Below, piece after piece: positions 18,301 through 26,269 of a stretch of DNA of 64,000 bases. The stretch comes from JBAXTE01 sp037130365. Lineage in GTDB: Bacteria > Bacteroidota > Bacteroidia > Bacteroidales > WCHB1-69. Location of the stretch: assembly GCA_037130365.1 (NCBI GenBank), contig JBAXTE010000014.1, positions 28,551-92,550 of the forward strand. The letters run 5' to 3'. The position numbers and the translations under genes are program-made. The notes beneath the pieces are model-generated. The model ran no database searches, was not told the origin of the DNA, and was given only the letters and a program-made list of their open reading frames with translations. Position 1 is the first letter of the stretch. Every line of letters starts with the position of its first letter.

Positions 18301-18618
18301 GGAAGGATATTTTACAATTTTTGGTTGATAATCGTTGGGAACTTCTTTCACTTCTTTAACTGAATCAACGAGTGTTAAACAAATTCGTCTAATTTCGCCG
18401 TCTACAAGCATTTCGCAAGCACCACACTTTCCAATACCACATTCTAAACTTCTTTCTCTGTGGTCGATACTGTGACTATGCACTGGATGCCCCGATTGAT
18501 GAAGCGCAGCCGCAATTGTATACCCTTCTTGTCCAACTATTGTTTCCCCGTTAAACAGGAAAGAAGTTTCTTTGTTTTCTGGAATTGTTAAAATGGGGTG
18601 TTTCGTGATTTTATACAT
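15385..18618 (-). CDS. Fused FAD/iron-sulfur amine-oxidase-type dehydrogenase (HcnABC / sarcosine-oxidase-like)
   Basis: A single chain of 1077 residues joining parts that are usually separate subunits. In order: a 2Fe-2S ferredoxin-like domain with CGIGKCGAC and a fourth cysteine (about 60-80), as in HcnA and the sarcosine oxidase alpha N-terminus; a pyridine-nucleotide-type FAD oxidoreductase starting VVIVGAGPAGLAC (about 120-420), as in HcnB; two 4Fe-4S motifs, CLYGFACNPCQFACP and CIGCMDCVYQCPG (about 465-515); a BFD-like 2Fe-2S domain, CHCDD ... CRGKRC (about 605-650); and a D-amino-acid-oxidase fold starting VLIAGGGIAGSG (about 700-1050), as in HcnC or sarcosine oxidase beta. Such enzymes oxidise small amines or imino acids. 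The substrate is unknown: glycine, sarcosine, proline-like and opine substrates are all possible. An upstream in-frame TTG at 18639 coincides with the likely transcription start, so I choose the ATG at 18618. Confidence 0.85.
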   Translation of the reverse strand: MYKITKHPILTIPENKETSFLFNGETIVGQEGYTIAAALHQSGHPVHSHSIDHRERSLECGIGKCGACEMLVDGEIRRICLTLVDSVKEVKEVPNDYQPKIVKYPSENPTKIYKTQVVIVGAGPAGLACRELLIEHNIRNIVVDNNATIGGQFNMQTHQFFFFEKEKKYGGMRGFDIAKTLAGENHEGILLNSTVWDILEGKRVAIKNIQTDEIYYIDADYIVTATGAVPFVPAFENDDLPGVYTAAVFQKMMNVEHTLLGKNVLTVGAGNIGYLTSYQGYQAGATIKAIIEAQSKEGGFPVQANRVRRLGIPVLTSHILLKAIPNKTHDGIIGAVVAKCENFKPIPGTEQIIDGIDIINICTGLVPDDQILIKSKHVFGMQSYGVGDAIRIGEGTSAVLRGKQAALEIAMELGAKVNYDEYLELSKEYIDSQQHPVRVIEEPALPTSERMMEKGFVQIDCLYGFACNPCQFACPHGAILKTSTNTVPEINFEKCIGCMDCVYQCPGLAIFGYNLKKDWLFLPIEYAANEGSEVFLIDNNGQKLGEGIIEKILLKANKTNIARVKSITLHGEKLVDVRGFIVKENYPEPFTTKPLTEDIESETYVCHCDDVKIDEILETLGDRKFLSVDELKHTTRLGMGPCRGKRCIPRVKQMLRPLGISIIGDATPRGPLSNQISLGSTYPNNKNEQIITNTHGKSTKRINVPVLIAGGGIAGSGLLRYFAEAGLKPVLINQDRGASWRNIAGGRPAFSVPEISDIARHNLQIFKEIQSVHNIDYKPIRYISFAHDEATYKALDASRAWSDAYMIEPKDFRKEISPMFNQNLTTYNAALITHDCWQATPGRTIDYIRNVGITSGGTILEDCELIDVSKEGNKYIALVYNHEKEYVEYCCDHFVNALGWNAEKFTNKLGIETGLFPVKHQAFITRRLPLLGKNGDSLDMIIDRRHYKGFSAVYGQQLHDTGQIIGCASPAIDAVETGKNLKINSKEFLEIVSEVFVDWIPELSSVGFQAVWSGYYTEPRYVVDPELGLMTGLRGHGFMLGMYLAKLYVDKYMGKDVPEYMERLKLSGDGLSETAFK

Positions 18619-18645
18619 CTTTTTTGTTGTTTTTTTCAATTACCG

Positions 18646-18653
18646 CAAAATTA
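18646..18653 (-). promoter_or_regulatory. -7 element of the fused dehydrogenase promoter
   Basis: TAATTTTG on the minus strand fits TAnnTTTG. Transcription would start near 18640, leaving about 22 bases before the ATG at 18618. Confidence 0.5.
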
Positions 18654-18852
18654 GATTTTATTTTTTATTTTTTTTACTCCTTCAGGGAAAATATTTCAAA
18701 TTTTTTTCAAATCAAAGTAATTTTCTTGAGAAAATATCGTTACCTGAATGTTCTCTGATAATTAAATCAATATTATTATTGAGATTACATAAAAATCGTA
18801 TTTTCTGCATTCAGTTATTCAAAAAAAAGGTATATTATCCAAAAAAAATGAT

Positions 18853-18860
18853 TAACTTTG
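18853..18860 (+). promoter_or_regulatory. -7 element of the promoter for the glycogen-synthase-like gene and glmS unit
   Basis: TAACTTTG fits TAnnTTTG, 25 bases before the ATG at 18886. Confidence 0.5.
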
Positions 18861-18885
18861 CAAAAACAGAAGTATAAAATATATT

Positions 18886-19719
18886 ATGGCAATTACAAAA
18901 CCAAGAGTATTGTTTATTTCACAAGAGATTTCCCCCTACGTTTGCGAAAGTGAAATCGCAAAAAACTGTAAATCAATTCCTTACAGCGTTTCTGAAAAAG
19001 GCAAAGAAATTCGTCTATTTATGCCAAATTTTGGAAGTATTAACGAGCGTAGAAACCAACTTCATGAAGTGATTCGACTTTCTGGAATGAACATAATTAT
19101 CAACGATACAGATCATTCGTTAATAATTAAAGTTGCTTCATTACCATCTGCACGAATTCAAGTTTATTTTATCGACAACGAAGAATTTTTCCATCAAAAG
19201 CTAATTCTACGCGATAAAAATGAAGTTTTTTATTCGAACAACGATGAGCGCGCACTCTTTTTTGCTCGTGGGGTAATTGAAACCATAAAAAATCTTGGAT
19301 GGGCACCTGATATTATCCATTGTCATGGATGGATGTCGCATCTTATTCCATTGTATATCAAACGAATGTATAAAGATAGTCCACTTTTTGCTGATTCTAA
19401 GGTTGTATTTTCATTTTACAATGATGAATTCCCTGAAGCATTGAATCCAAAATTTATTGATAATTTAAAATTTGATGGTATTGCTCAAGTAGACCAGAAA
19501 CATTTTAAAACACCAACATACATATCAACAATTAAAGCTGCTGCTGATTATTCTGATGCACTTATTATTGGAAGTGAAAATTTAAATCCAGAAATTCGAA
19601 CTTATTTATCACAATTGTCTAAACCAATGCTTGCATTTAGTGCAGAGGAAAATTTTGCAAATTCAGTAAATGAATTTTATGATGATTTATTGGTTCAAAA
19701 AAGTGTGCTAATTAAATAA
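18886..19719 (+). CDS. Degenerate glycogen/starch-synthase-like protein (N-terminal domain only)
   Basis: A protein of 277 residues that aligns by eye with the N-terminal Rossmann half of GT5 glycogen synthases: RVLFISQEISPYV (7-19), LFMPNFGSI, then HCHGWMSHLIPLYIK near residue 145, against HAHDWHTGLVPLYLK in active enzymes. The substrate loop KTGGLGDV at the N-terminus is replaced by CESEIAKN, the DW of the HAHDW motif is GW, and the whole C-terminal GT-B domain that holds the nucleotide-sugar site is missing. Full synthases have about 480 residues. The protein is therefore unlikely to make glycogen. As I recall, short homologues of this kind sit beside pantothenate or glmS genes in many Bacteroidota, so it is probably a conserved protein with another role, not a fresh truncation. 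The DUF4270 gene follows after 35 bases. Confidence 0.8.
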   Translation: MAITKPRVLFISQEISPYVCESEIAKNCKSIPYSVSEKGKEIRLFMPNFGSINERRNQLHEVIRLSGMNIIINDTDHSLIIKVASLPSARIQVYFIDNEEFFHQKLILRDKNEVFYSNNDERALFFARGVIETIKNLGWAPDIIHCHGWMSHLIPLYIKRMYKDSPLFADSKVVFSFYNDEFPEALNPKFIDNLKFDGIAQVDQKHFKTPTYISTIKAAADYSDALIIGSENLNPEIRTYLSQLSKPMLAFSAEENFANSVNEFYDDLLVQKSVLIK

Positions 19720-19754
19720 CTACAATCTCTCGTACCACTTAAAACTAAAAACAA

Positions 19755-21110
19755 TTGAATAGACATATCATTTTTAGAAGTTTATATATCGTCGTTATAT
19801 TTTTTATTTCGGTTTTAATAATAAGTTGCACAAAAGAACCTGACACTATTGGGTTAGATGTTCAACCTCCTTCTGATCGCTTAGGAACGGAATTTACCGA
19901 TACCACTCAAATATTGGCTTTTTCAGTGTTAGAAGATACAATAACGACCAATAGCTTGAGTCAGAATGTTGTTGGATGGCTGAATGATCCATTTTTCGGA
20001 AAAACAAAAGCAAGCTTAGTCACTCAATTTAATCTTCCTTCTAGAGATGTTCATTTCGATGGAAATCCTGTGGTAGATTCTGCCGTTCTTGTAATTTCTT
20101 ATCGTGGATTTTATGGTGATACTACTGCTGGAGTAAATTTTAAAGTGTATGAAGTGGCCGAAAATCTTTCTTCTGATGTCTCATATCATCAAAATCAATC
20201 GATTCAAACCTATCAAAAAGCATTAAATTATTATCCAAATCAATATCAAACGACTCAAGTATCCTCCCCAATTTATTCTGCAACGGATACTGTTAATCCT
20301 GCCTTTAGGATTCGTTTAAGTACAAATTGGGCTCGTCAAAAGTTTATCGATAAATCTGGAGATCCTGAAATTGCTAGCAACGATAACTTTAAGAGCTATT
20401 TTAAAGGTTTGATGATAACTGCTGATGATGCAAGAGGGTTAGGTCACTTAGCTTATTTAGGAATTAATAAATCTACAACCTCAGGAGTTTATATTTATTA
20501 TCACACGAACGATACCGTTTCTCAAACGTTTAGATTACTTGTTGAAGACGATTGTGTGCGAGCAAATTTATATGATCATGCTAATTATTACGGTGCAAAC
20601 TCACAAATTAGAAATCAAGTTGTGTTTAAAGATAGTTCATTGGGTGTGAATCAGTTATATCTACATCCTGGTGGAGGAATAAATACAAAGATAAAATTTC
20701 CTACAGTTCGCGAACAGTTTAAAAATCGTAGAGTTGTAATAAATAGAGCTGAATTAGTAATTACTAATTTGGTCCCTAATCAAAAAGGTTTTTATGTTCC
20801 TTTAAGATTAACCATTGCTAAAAATTCAAGTACAGGTACATACCAATTTATTCCAGATGATGCAATTACCGAAGGTGAAGATTATTTTGGAGGAGTTTTT
20901 AATCAATCCACAAATGAGTATAGATTTAGAATAACTAGATACATTCAGCAATTAATTAATTCCACTACAGATGATTATGGACTAACCTTGTTTATTTCTG
21001 GAAGAGCTGTGGTTGGTAATAGGTTAATATTTGCTGGGAATAAACCAAATATTCTTACTTCGAGAGCTAAACCATTGCGACTTGAAGTATCATTTACTTA
21101 TTTAGATTAA
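19755..21110 (+). CDS. DUF4270 lipoprotein
   Basis: A protein of 451 residues beginning at a TTG codon; no ATG lies upstream of the hydrophobic signal, so TTG is the only start that keeps it. The signal ends IISCTKEP, with the lipobox cysteine near residue 25. TKEPDTIGLDVQPPSDRLGTEFTDT and the later FLNDPFFG-like segment (VGWLNDPFFGKTKAS) are typical of the Bacteroidota family DUF4270. It probably sits on the outer membrane; the function is unknown. It stands between the glycogen-synthase-like gene and glmS, a gene order I recall from other Bacteroidota, with 12 bases to glmS. Confidence 0.85.
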   Translation: MNRHIIFRSLYIVVIFFISVLIISCTKEPDTIGLDVQPPSDRLGTEFTDTTQILAFSVLEDTITTNSLSQNVVGWLNDPFFGKTKASLVTQFNLPSRDVHFDGNPVVDSAVLVISYRGFYGDTTAGVNFKVYEVAENLSSDVSYHQNQSIQTYQKALNYYPNQYQTTQVSSPIYSATDTVNPAFRIRLSTNWARQKFIDKSGDPEIASNDNFKSYFKGLMITADDARGLGHLAYLGINKSTTSGVYIYYHTNDTVSQTFRLLVEDDCVRANLYDHANYYGANSQIRNQVVFKDSSLGVNQLYLHPGGGINTKIKFPTVREQFKNRRVVINRAELVITNLVPNQKGFYVPLRLTIAKNSSTGTYQFIPDDAITEGEDYFGGVFNQSTNEYRFRITRYIQQLINSTTDDYGLTLFISGRAVVGNRLIFAGNKPNILTSRAKPLRLEVSFTYLD

Positions 21111-21122
21111 AACTGAAAAATT

Positions 21123-22967
21123 ATGTGTGGAATCGTTGCTTATACTGGATATCGCGAAGCTTATCCAATTTTAATTAAGGGCCTACATCGTTTAGAATAT
21201 CGTGGGTATGACAGTGCAGGCGTTGCCTTATTAAATAATAAAAATGAAATCGGACTGTACAAATGTCGTGGAAAAGTAAGTGATTTAGAAAGTCATGTCG
21301 TTGGAAAAGATATCTCTGGATCCACAGGAATTGGACACACGCGTTGGGCTACTCATGGTGAACCCAATGATGAAAATGCACATCCTCATTATTCGCAAAA
21401 TGAAAATATTGCACTGATTCATAATGGAATCATTGAGAATTATACCATATTAAAAAAAGAATTAATTAATAGAGGTTATCATTTTCAAAGTAATACTGAT
21501 ACTGAAGTTTTAGTGCATCTCATCGAAGATATTAAAAAGAATGAAAATGTAACATTACCAGAAGCTATCAGAATTGCTCTAAATCAAGTGGTTGGAACAT
21601 ACGCGATAGTTGTAGTTTCTAAAAATAATCCAAATACGCTTATTTGTGCTAGAAAAGGAAGTCCTTTAGTAATTGGAATAGGAAAAGATGAATATTTTAT
21701 TGCTTCTGATGGAGCACCTTTAGTCGAATATACAAGAGATGTTGTATATTTGAACGACGAGGAAATTGCTGTTTTAGAGCCTTCAAAAACATTAGATATA
21801 TTTACAATTCAAAACATCACGGCTACACATTATGTTCAACAACTAGAAATGAGTTTAAACGAACTTGAAAAAGGTGGTTTTGAGCATTTTATGCTGAAGG
21901 AAATTTATGAACAATCGCGTTCAATTGGCGATAGCATGAGAGGTCGATTAAATATTGAAAAAGAAGTTGTAAGCTTAGGTGGTATTGTCGAATTTGAAGA
22001 AAAAATGCTTCGAGCTCGACGGTTTGTTATTATTGCATGTGGCACTTCTTGGCACGCTGGTTTGGTTGCTGAATATATAATTGAAGAACTTGTGAGAATT
22101 CCTGTTGAGGTTGAATACGCTTCAGAATTTAGATATAGGAATCCAATTATTAATGAAGATGATGTTGTAATTGCAATTTCACAATCAGGAGAAACAGCAG
22201 ACACTCTAGCTGCAATTGATTTAGCAAAATCTAAAGGTGCCACTGTAATCGGAATCTGTAATGTAGTTGGCTCATCTATAGCACGACTTACGCATGCTGG
22301 TTCATATACGCATGCTGGTCCTGAAATTGGCGTAGCATCTACAAAAGCTTTTACTGCTCAAGTTACAGTTCTTACCCTAATGGCTCTTTCTCTCGCTCGA
22401 AAGAAAGGAACTTTGTCTAATTCTCGCTATCAACAAATTATTACTGATTTAGAAGCTATTCCTGCAAAAGTTGAAGAAACTCTAAAAGTTAATCCATTAA
22501 CTCTTGAAATTGCTAAAATATTTCAAAATGTTACAAATGCTTTATATCTTGGACGTGGGGTTAACTTCCCTGTAGCATTAGAAGGTGCTTTAAAATTGAA
22601 GGAAATATCTTACATTCATGCAGAAGGATATCCTGCAGCAGAGATGAAACATGGCCCAATTGCATTGATTGATAATGAAATGCCGGTTATTGTAATTGCA
22701 ACTAATAGAGGTACTTATGAGAAGGTTATTAGCAATATTCAAGAAGTGAAAGCCCGTAAAGGGAAAATAATCGCTATCATTACAGAAGGGGATACTACGG
22801 TTAAAAATCTTGCCGATTATTCAATTGAAATCCCTGAAACTGATGAATTATTAGTGCCACTTTTGGCCACAATTCCATTGCAATTATTAGCTTATCATAT
22901 TGCATTACTTCGTGGATGCAACGTTGATATGCCACGAAATCTAGCAAAATCTGTTACCGTAGAATAA
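21123..22967 (+). CDS. glmS: Glutamine--fructose-6-phosphate aminotransferase
   Basis: Makes glucosamine-6-phosphate from fructose-6-phosphate and glutamine, the entry to peptidoglycan and lipid A sugar synthesis. It has 614 residues, the normal length. The N-terminal glutamine amidotransferase begins MCGIVAYTG, so Cys2 becomes the nucleophile after removal of Met. HTRWATHGEP and HNGIIENY are in place. Two SIS sugar-isomerase domains follow (about 290-425 and 460-600), with CGTSWHAG, SQSGETADT and the C-terminal end PRNLAKSVTVE. It is the last gene of a three-gene unit with the two genes before it and is closed by a terminator. Confidence 0.97.
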   Translation: MCGIVAYTGYREAYPILIKGLHRLEYRGYDSAGVALLNNKNEIGLYKCRGKVSDLESHVVGKDISGSTGIGHTRWATHGEPNDENAHPHYSQNENIALIHNGIIENYTILKKELINRGYHFQSNTDTEVLVHLIEDIKKNENVTLPEAIRIALNQVVGTYAIVVVSKNNPNTLICARKGSPLVIGIGKDEYFIASDGAPLVEYTRDVVYLNDEEIAVLEPSKTLDIFTIQNITATHYVQQLEMSLNELEKGGFEHFMLKEIYEQSRSIGDSMRGRLNIEKEVVSLGGIVEFEEKMLRARRFVIIACGTSWHAGLVAEYIIEELVRIPVEVEYASEFRYRNPIINEDDVVIAISQSGETADTLAAIDLAKSKGATVIGICNVVGSSIARLTHAGSYTHAGPEIGVASTKAFTAQVTVLTLMALSLARKKGTLSNSRYQQIITDLEAIPAKVEETLKVNPLTLEIAKIFQNVTNALYLGRGVNFPVALEGALKLKEISYIHAEGYPAAEMKHGPIALIDNEMPVIVIATNRGTYEKVISNIQEVKARKGKIIAIITEGDTTVKNLADYSIEIPETDELLVPLLATIPLQLLAYHIALLRGCNVDMPRNLAKSVTVE

Positions 22968-22987
22968 CAGTTTAAATATTTAAATAG

Positions 22988-23014
22988 GGGAATAGTGACA
23001 TTTTTGCTATTCCC
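22988..23014 (+). terminator. Rho-independent terminator of glmS
   Basis: GGGAATAG (22988-22995) and CTATTCCC (23007-23014) form a stem with a 11-base loop, followed by eight T. Confidence 0.85.
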
Positions 23015-23119
23015 TTTTTTTTGTCATTGAATTTCTGACATTATGACATATTTTAGATCATGGTATATGATTTGACTAAAGGCTAATTCCGAAAAATAAC
23101 GAATAAAATAAATAATATT

Positions 23120-25030
23120 ATGCAAAAAGGAACTATTAACGTACAAACTGAGAACATCTTTCCTATTATCAAGAAATTTTTATACTCCGATCATGATATT
23201 TTTCTTCGTGAATTGGTGTCTAATGCCGTTGATGCAACTCAGAAATTAAAAGCACTCTCATCTATTGGTCAGGTTGAAGGCGATTTGGGCGATGTTACTA
23301 TTGAAATTGAAATTGATAAAGAAAATAAAACGCTGACTATTCACGATAAAGGTATCGGGATGACAGCCGAAGAGGTTGATAAATATATCAATCAAATTGC
23401 GTTTTCGAGTGCTGAAGAATTTCTCGAAAAGTTTAAAGGTGTCGATTCTGCTTCAATTATTGGTCATTTTGGCTTAGGATTTTATTCCTCATTTATGGTC
23501 GCCAGTAAAGTGCAGATTATTTCAAAATCTTACAAAGTAGACTCACAAGCTGTTATTTGGGAGTGTGATGGAAGTCCAAATTATACTCTTAATGAAATTG
23601 AAAAAACATCTCGAGGAACTGATATCATTCTCCATATTTCTGATGATGCTCTTGAGTTTTTAGAAGAACATAAGATTTTAGAACTATTAAAAAAATATTG
23701 TAAGTTTTTACCAGTTCCAATTCGCTTTGGTAACGAAAAAAAATGGGAAACTCAAAAAGACGAATCTTTAGAAGTAGTTGAAGGTGAAGAGAAAAAAGAG
23801 CCAAAACGCATTGAAGTTGAGTATCCAAGAATTATCAATAATACAAATCCTTTATGGAAAAAAGCTCCTTCAGATATCACAGAAGATGAATACAAAAGCT
23901 TCTATCATGAACTCTATCCAAATACATTCGAAGAGCCTTTGTTTAGTATTCACCTTAATGTTGATTACCCTTTTAATCTAACTGGAATTTTGTATTTTCC
24001 TAAAGCTCGCAAGACAATGGAAGTACAAAAGGAAAAAATTCATTTATACTGCAACCAAGTCTTTATCACGGATCAATTAGAAGGAATAGTTCCTGATTTC
24101 TTGACCTTACTACATGGTGTTATTGATTCTCCAGATATTCCACTCAATGTTTCGAGAAGTTACTTGCAAAGTGATGGAAATGTGAAGAAAATATCATCAC
24201 ATATCTCCAAAAAAGTTGCTGATAAATTAGAAGAGATGTTTAAACAAAATCGTGAAGATTTTGAAAAGAAATGGGATGACATCAAGATATTTATTCAATA
24301 TGGAATGATTACCGACGAAAAATTCTATGAAAGAGCAGCTAAATTCTTCCTTTTCAAGAATGTAGATGGAAAGTATTTTACATTTGATGAATATAAAAAT
24401 CATATCGAAACTCTTCAAAAAGATAAACATGATTCATTAATATATCTCTACGCATCGGATGAAAAAATCCAATATACCTACATTCAATCCATTAAAGAAA
24501 GAGGATACGATGTGCTTATAATGGATGGAATGCTAGATTCTCATTTTATAAATACCATTGAATCAAAGTTCGAAAAATCTCGATTCAATAGAGTGGATGC
24601 GGATGTAGTTGATAAATTGATTGAAAAAGATGAGCCACAACCTTCAAAATTAAACGAAGAAGAGCAAAAGGATTTAGTATCACTTTTTGAAGCTCAAGTA
24701 GAAAAAGCACGCTTTTCTGTCGTAACAGAAAATTTAAGTGAAACAGATTTGCCTGTTATGATTACTCGTTCAGAATTTATGCGTAGATGGAGCGATATGC
24801 AAGCATTAAATGGTGGCTCAAAAACATTTATGCCTGGTCTTGATTCCTATAATATTGTGGTGAACTCGAATCACCCATTGATGGGTAAAGTAATTGCTGA
24901 ACAAGAGCAAGATCAAAAAGATATGCTAGTTAAGCAACTAATTGATTTAGCGATGCTTTCACAAAATATTCTGGAAGGCGAAGCGCTAAATGATTTTATT
25001 AAAAGAAGCGTTTCGATGATTGGAAAATAA
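23120..25030 (+). CDS. htpG: Molecular chaperone HtpG (Hsp90)
   Basis: An ATP-dependent cytosolic chaperone of 636 residues. The GHKL ATPase domain is complete: FLRELVSNAVDA (about 29-40) with the catalytic glutamate and asparagine, DKGIGMT near 75, and the lid motif GHFGLGFYS near 118. The middle domain carries PLNVSRSYLQ (about 338-347), including the arginine that contacts ATP. An acidic linker (about 215-235, rich in Glu and Lys) separates the two, slightly longer than in E. coli, as is usual for Bacteroidota. The C-terminal dimerisation domain ends the chain. No heat-shock operator was recognised upstream. It is monocistronic. Confidence 0.97.
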   Translation: MQKGTINVQTENIFPIIKKFLYSDHDIFLRELVSNAVDATQKLKALSSIGQVEGDLGDVTIEIEIDKENKTLTIHDKGIGMTAEEVDKYINQIAFSSAEEFLEKFKGVDSASIIGHFGLGFYSSFMVASKVQIISKSYKVDSQAVIWECDGSPNYTLNEIEKTSRGTDIILHISDDALEFLEEHKILELLKKYCKFLPVPIRFGNEKKWETQKDESLEVVEGEEKKEPKRIEVEYPRIINNTNPLWKKAPSDITEDEYKSFYHELYPNTFEEPLFSIHLNVDYPFNLTGILYFPKARKTMEVQKEKIHLYCNQVFITDQLEGIVPDFLTLLHGVIDSPDIPLNVSRSYLQSDGNVKKISSHISKKVADKLEEMFKQNREDFEKKWDDIKIFIQYGMITDEKFYERAAKFFLFKNVDGKYFTFDEYKNHIETLQKDKHDSLIYLYASDEKIQYTYIQSIKERGYDVLIMDGMLDSHFINTIESKFEKSRFNRVDADVVDKLIEKDEPQPSKLNEEEQKDLVSLFEAQVEKARFSVVTENLSETDLPVMITRSEFMRRWSDMQALNGGSKTFMPGLDSYNIVVNSNHPLMGKVIAEQEQDQKDMLVKQLIDLAMLSQNILEGEALNDFIKRSVSMIGK

Positions 25031-25131
25031 ATTAATAGGGCTGTTTTTGGTGATGAACTCATTTTTTGAAATATTTACCGAAAATACAGCTTATTTTACC
25101 GAAATATATGCTTTGATATTATTCATTAGTG

Positions 25132-25139
25132 TATCTTCG
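25132..25139 (+). promoter_or_regulatory. Probable -7 element of the lemA promoter
   Basis: TATCTTCG is one base from TAnnTTTG and lies 44 bases before the ATG at 25183. It falls inside the upstream open frame that begins at 25129 and so argues for the ATG at 25183. Confidence 0.35.
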
Positions 25140-25182
25140 CAAAGTTAAATTAAAGAATTACAAACAATTAAAACAAAAAAAA

Positions 25183-25767
25183 ATGAATAAAACATGGATA
25201 ATTTTAGGATCAGTGGGCGCTTTTATCCTGATTCTTGTATTATGGGCTGTGAGTGGTTATAACAGCTTAGTAAAAACTGATGAAGAACTCAATAAGAGTT
25301 GGGGGAATGTTGAAAGTTCATACCAACGGAGATCTGATCTAATTCCAAACTTAGTAAGTACTGTTAAAGGTTATGCTGATTTCGAAAAATCAACATTACT
25401 TGAAGTCACGAATGCAAGAGCTTCTGCTACTCAAGTTAAGGTTGACCCATCAAATCCAGAATCTTTTAAGAAGTTTGAAGCTGCTCAACAACAAGTTAGC
25501 AGTTCATTAAGCCGACTTCTTGTAGTTGTAGAAAAATACCCTGATTTAAAAGCAAATCAAAGTTTTATCGATTTGCAACGTGAGTTAGCAGGAACAGAAA
25601 ATAGAATTAATGTTGAACGTAGAAAATATAATGAAGCAGTTCAGGCATACAACGTTAACATTCGAAAATTTCCACGCAGTATCTTATCCTCAATGTTTGG
25701 ATTCGATAAAAAACCATATTTTGAGTCAAAACCAGGTACTGAAAATGCACCTGCTGTAAAATTCTAA
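25183..25767 (+). CDS. lemA: LemA family membrane protein
   Basis: A protein of 194 residues from the ATG at 25183. The frame is open 18 codons further left, but that part is Lys-rich, unlike LemA, and overlaps the promoter. One N-terminal membrane helix (about 4-24) is followed by the LemA signature: YNSLVKTDEELNKSWGNVES, then YQRRSDLIPNLVSTVKGYADFEK. A long helical bundle ends at FPRSILSSMFGFDKKPYFES. The bulk of the chain probably faces the periplasm. The role of LemA is not settled. Here it leads a three-gene unit with two TPM-domain genes (gaps of 10 and 18 bases), the common arrangement. Confidence 0.92.
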   Translation: MNKTWIILGSVGAFILILVLWAVSGYNSLVKTDEELNKSWGNVESSYQRRSDLIPNLVSTVKGYADFEKSTLLEVTNARASATQVKVDPSNPESFKKFEAAQQQVSSSLSRLLVVVEKYPDLKANQSFIDLQRELAGTENRINVERRKYNEAVQAYNVNIRKFPRSILSSMFGFDKKPYFESKPGTENAPAVKF

Positions 25768-25777
25768 ATATATAATA

Positions 25778-26251
25778 ATGAATGCATCTAACTTCTTTAC
25801 GAAGGAACAGAAAGAGGATATCAAGCTCGCTATTAAAGATGCCGAGCTTGATACTTCTGGAGAAATTCGAGTTCATTTAGAGCTTAATTGTGAGCAGGAT
25901 TCAATGACTCAAGCTGCACAAATTTTTAAACGGCTAAAAATGGAGAAAACAATTCATAGAAATGCAGTTCTGATTTATTTGGCAATTGATTCACGCAAAT
26001 TTGCAATAATTGGTGATGAAGGGATTAATGCAATTGTTCCTAATGATTTTTGGAATGACGTAAAAACAAATATGCTCATTCATTTTAGACAAGCTGATTT
26101 TGTAAATGGAATTCTTTCTTCTGTAAATATGGTTGGTGAAAAATTAAAACAACATTTTCCACATCAACGGGATGATGTAAATGAATTAGCAGATGATATT
26201 TCTTTTGATGATAACAAGGAATTATCGGAAAAAGTAGATGCTGAAAATTAA
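25778..26251 (+). CDS. TPM-domain protein, soluble
   Basis: A protein of 157 residues without signal peptide. The TPM fold is recognised from FFTKEQKEDIKLAIKDAELDTSGEIRVHLE, followed by the strand VLIYLAIDSRKFAIIGDEGIN and a final helical segment (GILSSVNMVGEKLKQHFP). It is the short, single-domain type that usually stands between lemA and a longer TPM gene, as here. The acidic tail (ELADDISFDDNKELSEK) carries no known motif. TPM proteins of photosynthetic organisms act in photosystem repair; the bacterial role is unclear. Confidence 0.85.
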   Translation: MNASNFFTKEQKEDIKLAIKDAELDTSGEIRVHLELNCEQDSMTQAAQIFKRLKMEKTIHRNAVLIYLAIDSRKFAIIGDEGINAIVPNDFWNDVKTNMLIHFRQADFVNGILSSVNMVGEKLKQHFPHQRDDVNELADDISFDDNKELSEKVDAEN

Positions 26252-26269
26252 ATCGTAATACCTCTTTTA

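Noticed and set aside
18886..19719. Treating the glycogen-synthase-like gene as a fresh pseudogene
   Set aside because: The frame is intact, a promoter precedes it, and no matching C-terminal half is found downstream in any frame; the DUF4270 gene follows at once.
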